Part shown: positions 57,656 to 64,000 of the stretch, piece after piece
Layout of the letters: every line of letters begins with the position of its first letter
Position numbering within the stretch: position 1 is the stretch's first letter
NCBI RefSeq assembly: GCF_022539665.2
Contig: NC_081332.1
Location: forward strand, 620,001 to 684,000
Reading direction: 5' to 3'
DNA length: 64,000 nucleotides
Source of the DNA: Daphnia carinata
Lineage: Eukaryota > Arthropoda > Branchiopoda > Diplostraca > Daphniidae
Notes under the pieces: model-generated
Told to the model about the DNA's origin: nothing
What the model saw: the letters and a program-made list of their open reading frames with translations, nothing else
Database searches by the model: none
Translations under genes and position numbers: made by a program

Positions 57656-57700
57656 AAAAAAAAAAAAAAAAAAAAATTTTTTTAAAAAAAAAAAAAAAAA
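57656..57700 (+). repeat. A22-T7-A16 low-complexity tract
   Basis: A pure A/T run ending directly at the gag-pol ATG (57701). It looks like a poly(A) tail remnant, or a sequencing/assembly weak point. Confidence 0.9.
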
Positions 57701-60700
57701 ATGTCAGTTCCATCAAGGAGAACGAGACAAGCGGTCACGGACCCAGAGGAGACGACTATCGACGAAAGATTGTCGATCGTCGAGGAGAAAGTAGAAAAAA
57801 TATACAAGGCAGGCGACGGGTATCACTCTATGCTACACAAGAGAGTGGAGGTCGCGGAGAAAACAATCGAAAAGTTTATAACAGACATGGGAATAAAAAT
57901 GAAGACAATAGAGAAAAAGATAAAAGACATGGAGGATTTAGAAGGAAGATTGGCGGCAATATCAGAATTGGTGAAAGAAATAGACGGGAGAAGTAATAAA
58001 GCGTTGAACTCTGCAGCGAAATTAATCGAGCAAGCGAAAGAAAGCTTTTCGATGAAGGAACAAATCCCGGAGATCGTGGAGGGAGTGAGAGCAGAAATAA
58101 GGTCAATCGTGGAAAGAACGATAGAAGACAGCCTGCCCGGCCTAGAGGAGAGTCCGATAAGACGACAAGAGCCTTTACGGGCTTCGTCAAGGGCTGACTC
58201 CCCACTAGGTACGCGGGAAGAGTTACTTGAGGATCGGGCTCTGATAAAAAGGGAACTGAAAGACAGTATTGCGTTGGCGGAAGCCGACGCTGAGAGTAGA
58301 CAGAAATACATAGACAAGGCAGAAGCTCGGTGGGTGGCCATCGTAGCGTTGAACGAAAAGCTTGCCGCAGTCTCTACGGCAGCCGAGAAGGCGAGTGACA
58401 GAGAAACAGAGGATAAACTGAGAGAAAGAATGAAAAAATTAAGAGAGAAATACAAAAAGTGCGAGACCCAATCGCCAGTAACCAGAACAGCGCTACCTCT
58501 ACCGACGTTTAACGGAGAGATCACAGCGTGGAAAGGATGGAGAGCGATGTGGACGGCGTATGACGCCGATCCAAGATTGACAGAGGCGGAAAAATTTCAA
58601 TATCTGCGGACAAGCCTGAAAGGTAAGGCCGCAGAATTGATATCGCATATACACTTTGATGAAAACCAATATCAGGAAGCAATGCTGAAATTGGAAAAGA
58701 GATTCGGGGACACAGAAAAATTAAAAGCCCACTACGTAAACGAACTGAAAAGTCTCGTGGCCGTAAGACTGGGAGACTCAGCAACGATCAGCCAGTTGAA
58801 GAGAATCTTTGACGGGTTGACAAATGCAAGAGCCGCCCTGACGAGTCTCAAAGTGGATATGGGCGGCTATGGAGAATACATCGCGGGGGACGTGTTGAAG
58901 GCACTGCCTAAAGCCTTAACCTCGCGATGGTGGAGAGACAAATGGTTCGATGAGGATCAACCGACATTAGAAGCCATCCTCAAAGAGCTTGATCGAGAGA
59001 TAAGGCTGAGAGAGATGGAGGAAGATCCCGTGAGCCAGCCGCAGAGCCCGAGAAGGGAGCCTCAAGAGAGGGGAGGTAGGATGACACCCTGTTGTTTTTG
59101 TCAGCAGAATCACATACACCACAGGTGTATGGTAAATACCCCGCAATTCAGACGAACGCTCTGCGAGCGAGAGAACCGTTGTTTGAAATGCCTCGGCAGA
59201 TCGCATCGGACGGAACACTGCGTAGCCAGGGTCCCGTGTAGGAATTGCGGGAGTATAGACCATAGCCCAGCGCTGTGCCTGTCAAGACAGAGACAATACG
59301 GGCCAGTCAGATCACAGTCCCCGCAAAGGCCGATGAACAGATCGGTAACGATAGATACCAACGTGAATTGTGCGCAGGCAACCTCGATCGGACTGCCCAC
59401 GTTCACGGCGGTATTACAAGGAAAAAATAACAGAAAAATAAAAGTGCTAGGTCTGATAGATTCGGGGAGCGAAAAAACGTTCATCCGACAGAGTCTGATC
59501 AGACGATTAAAAGCGGACGAAGAAGATGAAGGAGAGATAAGAGTGAACACGTTTGGGTCAGACCAAGCGGAAAGATCAGTGCTAAAGACCTATAGCATAT
59601 GGATGATTCCCGAAAGACAGGGAAAAATAAAAATTAAAGCTACGGCAATAAAATATGTGGCGAAAGCAACCCCTAAGGTCCGGTCAAAATTAGTGGAGAT
59701 TTTGACGGAACAGGGGGAGAAGGTCGCGGACGAAAGACATTTGAGGGCAGACAATAAAACAGAGTTTGACATGATAATAGGGTGTGACTATTATTGGCAA
59801 ATTCTAAAACACCAGACAAAACAGGGTCCAGACGACTCAGTGGCATGTGCCAGTAAGCTGGGGTGGATCATTTTTGGGGCACCCACAGCAGGAAATCCGA
59901 GAGAAGTGTCGGCAAACATTGTTACACAGGCCGACGGAAAGAAAGCGATGGTAGATTTCAAGGAATTCTGGGCCTTGGAACACATGGGAGTTACGCCCCA
60001 AGAGTTAGAGGACCCGGGGTTCCTGAAAAATTATCAGGAGACCATAAAGAAAGATCAGACGGGCAGATATGAGATTCTGTTCCCGTTTAAAAATAACAGA
60101 AGGTCGATGGAGACCAACAAAAACATAGCTTCGATAAGATTGACGGGGCTGTTGAAGAAAATGAAGCGGGAGGACAGAATGGCCTACCACGAAGTTTTTC
60201 AACAGTACCTCGAGAAAGGCTACATAGAGGTAGCGGATAAAAATTACACAGGGGCATGTACGTATTTACCGCACAGACCAGTGATAAAAACAGAGGCGGC
60301 AACCACCAAGATCAGACCGGTGTTTGACGGCTCGGCCCACCAGCAGAATAGGCCTAGCCTGAACGATCTGTTGGAGACCGGGCCTAACCTAAACCCGGAG
60401 CTCTTGGCGGTGCTGCTCAGATTCAGGCAGAACGAGATAGCGTGGATGGCGGACATCACGCAAGCATTCCTACAGATAGGAATACAGAAGGAACACGGAC
60501 AGATAGTCCGATTCCTATGGATAAAAGACCCGAAAGATGATAACTCGGAATGGATAGAATACAGGTGGAAGAGAGTACCGTTTGGACTCTCGAGTAGCCC
60601 ATTCATCTTACGAGCAGTTATATTAAAATGCTTGGATGAGCATAAAGATGAATACCCAGAGCTGGTGGGAAAGCTGGGCGCGCAGTTATACGTGGACGAT

Positions 60701-63466
60701 TGGTTGGGGGGAGCGAGTAGCGTTCCCCAAGCAATCGAAGCGATAACGCAAGCCCAGAAAATATTTAGTTCGGCCAAAATGGAGCTTCGAAAGTGGACGA
60801 CAAACAGTGTGGCACTGAGAGAACAGTTGCACGCGTTACAGTTTCAAAAAGAGGAAATAACGATGGGAGACAGTACAGAGAAAGCAGTCAAAGCACTGGG
60901 AGTCACATGGGATCCGGAGACGGACTCATTTCGATTCAAGCCAGAAAAGATAATAGAAGAGGCCGAAGAGATGAGCAAGAGGCCGACGAAAAGGAAGTTG
61001 TTCAGCCTTGCGCTGAAAGTCTTCGACCCGCTGGGATTGATATCGCCGGTAACGGTGGTAGCGAAGATTATCATGCAGAAGGTCTGGATAGACAAGACAG
61101 GCTGGGATGAACCAGTGTCGGCAAGCATAATGCCACACTGGGAGACGTTCATTAAAAGTTTGTCGGACCTCAAGAACACAAAGCTGGGGCGGTGGACTGG
61201 AGAGATCCGTTCACCGAGACTACACTTGTTTTGCGACGCGAGTGACGACGCATACAGTGTAGCCGCATATCTGGAGAACGGAGAAGATACAAAGCTGTTA
61301 TGCAGCAAAACCCGGATAGCACCGGACCCCAAAAAATCAGTGTCGACCCCCAGACTGGAGCTGCTCAGTAATCTGCTGGCAGTCAGACTGGGGGAATACA
61401 TTGAAAAGTCTCTGGGACGGTCGTTTGAGAAAACACTGTGGACGGACTCGGCGATAGCCTACTGGTGGATGAAAGGCGAATCAGGCCGTTGGAAACAGTT
61501 CGTCCACAACCGGGTGACAGAAATCAGGGAGAAGATCGACATAGGGTCTATAAGGCACTGTCCGGGAGTTCAGAACCCGGCAGATATAGCATCGAGAGGG
61601 GCTTCAGTGAGCCAGCTGAACCATAAGAAAGACTGGTGGTCAGGCCCAGAGTGGCTGAACAAAAAAGAGAATTGGCCGAAGAATCCAGCCCAAATGGAGC
61701 AGGATTGTACGGAAGAAATCAGAAAAGAGGAAAAAACGAAAGAGATAACACAATGTAGTGTTTCGATGTCAAAGGAAAAGGAGTGGTACGAGAACTATAG
61801 TTCGTTGCGTACGATAATCAGAATCTGGGCGACAGTGAAGAGAGCGGTGAAGAGGTTTAAGGGACAACCGAATCCCGAGACACCGCTGGCGGAAGTGTCG
61901 GGTGGCGCCGACAAGAAACAGTTCAACATCCTCGCAGTAGAAGAGGTAGAACAAGCGGAGTTAGATCTATGGCGAAAAATGCAAAAGGACGCATACAAAG
62001 ATGAAAGGGAAGCCATAAAAGAGAAAAAACCCTGGAAAAATGATAAGTTGAGAAAGCTGGGATTGGCCTGGGACGAGAGAAACGGGCTAATCAGGTGTTA
62101 CGGCCGCCAAGAAAACTGGTTGCGGCTTAACGGTAGAGAGGCAGTAATCCTGTTGCCAGAAAACCACTATTTGACGGGCAAACTCATAGAGCAGACGCAC
62201 GAACGGTTGCTGCACACTGGAGTAAGCACGACGATGGTGGAGATACGGCGGACGTTTTGGATTCCAAGACTAAGGCAAACGATCAAGAAGGAATTGAAAA
62301 GGTGCATGAAATGTCAGAAACTAGATTCGAGACCTTTCAACGAAGTCCCGGCTCCACTACCGGTAGATCGACTTCAAATGGCGAACCCGTTTAATGTAAC
62401 GGGGATAGACTTTGCGGGACCGTTCCCGATAAAACTGACGGCAAGAGGTGGACAAGCAAAGGCCTACATTTGTTTGTTCACGTGTGCGGTAACAAGAGCC
62501 GTGCATTTAGAAATGACCACAGACTTGGAGACGGCATCCTGTATTTTTGCACTGAGAAGGTTTTTTGCAAGAAGAGGGGTGCCGAAAGCCATGTATTCAG
62601 ATAACGCGAAATGCTTCACACAATCCGCGAAATACCTGAGAGCGGCGTACAAAAGTGAGAACGTGTATAATACACTGGTGGACCTAAATGTCAAGTGGAG
62701 ATTCTCCCCGAGCCTGGCCCCTTGGTGGGGCGGGTTCTGGGAGCGGATGGTCCAGACAGTGAAGAGGCTATTATACAAAACGTATGGAAACGAGTGTCTG
62801 GAATATGACCTGTTCCAAACGGTGTTAACCGAGATTGAAGATACGATAAACACGAGGCCATTAACGTATGTCTCTGACGACGATAATGAACCTCTAACGC
62901 CGAAGCATTTGATCACAGGCTATAGACAAAATCAAAAACACCCGGTAGACGAGGAGGAGAGAGAATATTCAGACAGAATACGTCTAACCAAGCGGGAGAA
63001 AACTAGAAGAAACCTGCTAGCAAATTGGTGGGGAGATTTCTATCAAGAATATGTGGCAGACCTCGAGAAGTTCCACTGTCCAACGCCGGGTAGAACAAAA
63101 CAAGTTGAGGTGGGACAAGTGGTGCTGATACACGACGAGAAATCCAAGAGAACGAAATGGAAAGTAGGAAGAGTGGCCAAATTATACCCGGGCTCAGATA
63201 ACAAGTTCAGGAGAGTAGCAGTATTAATTGCAAATAAGGGTTCAGGGAAAGGGTCAATACCCATATACCGGGACATTAAGTGTCTTTACCCGTTAGAGTT
63301 ACACGCAGGGACGATAGACGATGACCATCAAAATACTTCACCGTTCCAAGACACTGAAGACTTGGACAGTTCGGACTCTGAGTTGGACGAGGGTCCAACG
63401 GGGGGAGTGTCGGAAAATCCGACGTCCAACACTGTCCAAGGGGACGGTGAAGAGATAGACGAGTAG
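57701..63466 (+). CDS. BEL/Pao gag-pol polyprotein, 1921 residues
   Basis: One uninterrupted frame. Order: N-terminal coiled-coil region (20-250); gag core of DUF1759 type from about 262 (PTFNGEITAWKGW) to 415; three Cys/His clusters at about 462-525 (CLKCLGRSHRTEHC and CRNCGSIDHSPALC); aspartic protease LIDSGSEKTFI with D587; reverse transcriptase with YVDD at 997-1000; RNase H-like region with FCDASDDAYSV (D1179) and WTDSAIAYWW; integrase zinc site H1500-x4-H1505-x29-C1535-x2-C1538, then catalytic D1570, D1634 and E1681; a C-terminal DUF5641-like segment around NWWGDFYQEYV (1775). All key catalytic residues are present, so the element may be active. The last 20 codons and the TAG lie inside the 3' LTR. 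The ATG directly follows the A/T tract. Confidence 0.97.
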   Translation: MSVPSRRTRQAVTDPEETTIDERLSIVEEKVEKIYKAGDGYHSMLHKRVEVAEKTIEKFITDMGIKMKTIEKKIKDMEDLEGRLAAISELVKEIDGRSNKALNSAAKLIEQAKESFSMKEQIPEIVEGVRAEIRSIVERTIEDSLPGLEESPIRRQEPLRASSRADSPLGTREELLEDRALIKRELKDSIALAEADAESRQKYIDKAEARWVAIVALNEKLAAVSTAAEKASDRETEDKLRERMKKLREKYKKCETQSPVTRTALPLPTFNGEITAWKGWRAMWTAYDADPRLTEAEKFQYLRTSLKGKAAELISHIHFDENQYQEAMLKLEKRFGDTEKLKAHYVNELKSLVAVRLGDSATISQLKRIFDGLTNARAALTSLKVDMGGYGEYIAGDVLKALPKALTSRWWRDKWFDEDQPTLEAILKELDREIRLREMEEDPVSQPQSPRREPQERGGRMTPCCFCQQNHIHHRCMVNTPQFRRTLCERENRCLKCLGRSHRTEHCVARVPCRNCGSIDHSPALCLSRQRQYGPVRSQSPQRPMNRSVTIDTNVNCAQATSIGLPTFTAVLQGKNNRKIKVLGLIDSGSEKTFIRQSLIRRLKADEEDEGEIRVNTFGSDQAERSVLKTYSIWMIPERQGKIKIKATAIKYVAKATPKVRSKLVEILTEQGEKVADERHLRADNKTEFDMIIGCDYYWQILKHQTKQGPDDSVACASKLGWIIFGAPTAGNPREVSANIVTQADGKKAMVDFKEFWALEHMGVTPQELEDPGFLKNYQETIKKDQTGRYEILFPFKNNRRSMETNKNIASIRLTGLLKKMKREDRMAYHEVFQQYLEKGYIEVADKNYTGACTYLPHRPVIKTEAATTKIRPVFDGSAHQQNRPSLNDLLETGPNLNPELLAVLLRFRQNEIAWMADITQAFLQIGIQKEHGQIVRFLWIKDPKDDNSEWIEYRWKRVPFGLSSSPFILRAVILKCLDEHKDEYPELVGKLGAQLYVDDWLGGASSVPQAIEAITQAQKIFSSAKMELRKWTTNSVALREQLHALQFQKEEITMGDSTEKAVKALGVTWDPETDSFRFKPEKIIEEAEEMSKRPTKRKLFSLALKVFDPLGLISPVTVVAKIIMQKVWIDKTGWDEPVSASIMPHWETFIKSLSDLKNTKLGRWTGEIRSPRLHLFCDASDDAYSVAAYLENGEDTKLLCSKTRIAPDPKKSVSTPRLELLSNLLAVRLGEYIEKSLGRSFEKTLWTDSAIAYWWMKGESGRWKQFVHNRVTEIREKIDIGSIRHCPGVQNPADIASRGASVSQLNHKKDWWSGPEWLNKKENWPKNPAQMEQDCTEEIRKEEKTKEITQCSVSMSKEKEWYENYSSLRTIIRIWATVKRAVKRFKGQPNPETPLAEVSGGADKKQFNILAVEEVEQAELDLWRKMQKDAYKDEREAIKEKKPWKNDKLRKLGLAWDERNGLIRCYGRQENWLRLNGREAVILLPENHYLTGKLIEQTHERLLHTGVSTTMVEIRRTFWIPRLRQTIKKELKRCMKCQKLDSRPFNEVPAPLPVDRLQMANPFNVTGIDFAGPFPIKLTARGGQAKAYICLFTCAVTRAVHLEMTTDLETASCIFALRRFFARRGVPKAMYSDNAKCFTQSAKYLRAAYKSENVYNTLVDLNVKWRFSPSLAPWWGGFWERMVQTVKRLLYKTYGNECLEYDLFQTVLTEIEDTINTRPLTYVSDDDNEPLTPKHLITGYRQNQKHPVDEEEREYSDRIRLTKREKTRRNLLANWWGDFYQEYVADLEKFHCPTPGRTKQVEVGQVVLIHDEKSKRTKWKVGRVAKLYPGSDNKFRRVAVLIANKGSGKGSIPIYRDIKCLYPLELHAGTIDDDHQNTSPFQDTEDLDSSDSELDEGPTGGVSENPTSNTVQGDGEEIDE

Positions 63467-64000
63467 AAGCGGAGATGCGGGGCACTCGGAACCAGAGAGT
63501 CGGTTGCCGGGGTAAGTCCATCCTGAAGCGGGAACTAACCAAGAGGTTCCCGGTGCCGGTACGAGAAAGACCGGTAGACGGTAATAGATGGAATGTAAGC
63601 GGGACTTGATGCTATAAGCACCGACGATAGAAGTTGGAGACGCTTGACTATAATATTGAAATAACCGTACGTAGTTTACAGCTATGTAGGGCGGTCTCTG
63701 TCGAGCAAAGGCAGAAATGAATATTAAAGACGCCCGCTCTGGAGCCCGTTTTAGCCCAGAGGAAATAAATATTTAAAACCCATCGTGACTGGAGCCAGTT
63801 TTAGCCCAGAGGGAAGAGGTTGGTGCCGGAGGAGTCACCGACAGAGGATCGGCCAAGGAGAGTTGGAGGTTGGAGGTCAGCGGCAGTTCCTGAGGCTGAA
63901 AAGGGTGACGGAACAACGGTGACATCTACTCCAGCGTTGATATTCATGTTCGTGCTATTATATATATCAGTCAACGGTGTTTTGTAAATTGAGTATATAA
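63408..64000 (+). repeat. 3' LTR, truncated by window end
   Basis: Begins tgtcgg after the polypurine tract; the first 593 bp are seen, up to the TATA box. It encodes the C-terminal end of the polyprotein. Confidence 0.95.

Larger units (their letters stand above)
55662..64000 (+). mobile_element. BEL/Pao LTR retrotransposon (3' end outside window)
   Basis: Both LTRs, a polypurine tract (ggggggag, 63400-63407) and a full gag-pol frame are present. The order gag (DUF1759-type), zinc knuckles, aspartic protease, reverse transcriptase, RNase H, integrase and a DUF5641-type tail is that of BEL/Pao. The two LTRs differ at four positions over the 593 bp that can be compared, so the insertion is young. 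Confidence 0.97.

Noticed and set aside
57823-58524. 233-codon minus-strand serine/leucine-rich frame as an antisense gene
   Set aside because: Typical complement of the K/E-rich coiled-coil coding strand.
57823-63542. Long minus-strand frames opposite gag-pol
   Set aside because: Shadows of the real frame, with no independent domain.

Overview
The window is animal nuclear DNA. It has compact spliced genes (most introns 50-100 bp, GT/AG ends), Pol III tRNA genes, a BEL/Pao LTR retrotransposon and many short terminal-inverted-repeat elements. Gene content and intron size fit an arthropod, perhaps a branchiopod crustacean such as Daphnia; the species is inference.

Positions 1-14,900 are transposon-rich and gene-poor. 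They hold a C2H2 zinc-finger ORF (minus), a multi-exon gene of an uncharacterised family broken by a 1.69-kb insertion and a frameshift (2761-6643), and a small three-exon gene with one in-frame stop (7879-8794). Mobile elements here include two with TA target duplications (432-1763, 12671-13400), a small hAT-like element (9565-9931), a solo LTR (4412-4727) and a 1.8-kb near-palindrome (10781-12603).

Positions 14,960-33,017 hold three well-conserved genes: syntaxin-6 (plus, 7 exons), the selenocysteine-specific elongation factor eEFSec (minus, 8 exons, converging on syntaxin-6), and WDR47/nemitin (plus, head-to-head with eEFSec). WDR47 has an N-terminal LisH/CTLH half and a C-terminal WD40 half separated by 8.6 kb. 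That gap contains up to four further ATG exons, all ending in phase 0 at good donor sites, so several promoters probably make short WD40-only isoforms.

Positions 33,018-34,627 contain a 399-bp inverted-repeat element and a 430-bp GAA triplet tract.

Positions 34,628-55,661 are a tandem array of 20 units of 1063-1077 bp. Each unit carries tRNA-Asn(GTT) on the plus strand, then tRNA-Val(TAC), tRNA-Val(AAC) and a degenerate tRNA-Lys-like sequence on the minus strand. Unit length varies almost only because the tRNA-Asn gene has a 14-nt intron (11 copies), a 13-nt intron (4 copies, three sequences) or no intron (5 copies), always at the canonical 37/38 site.

Positions 55,662-64,000 are a young BEL/Pao retrotransposon inserted in the tRNA-Val(TAC) gene of unit 20. 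It has a 1921-residue gag-pol polyprotein, near-identical LTRs (the 3' one is cut by the window end), and an extra 236-codon ORF without an ATG that is followed by AATAAA and an A-tract.
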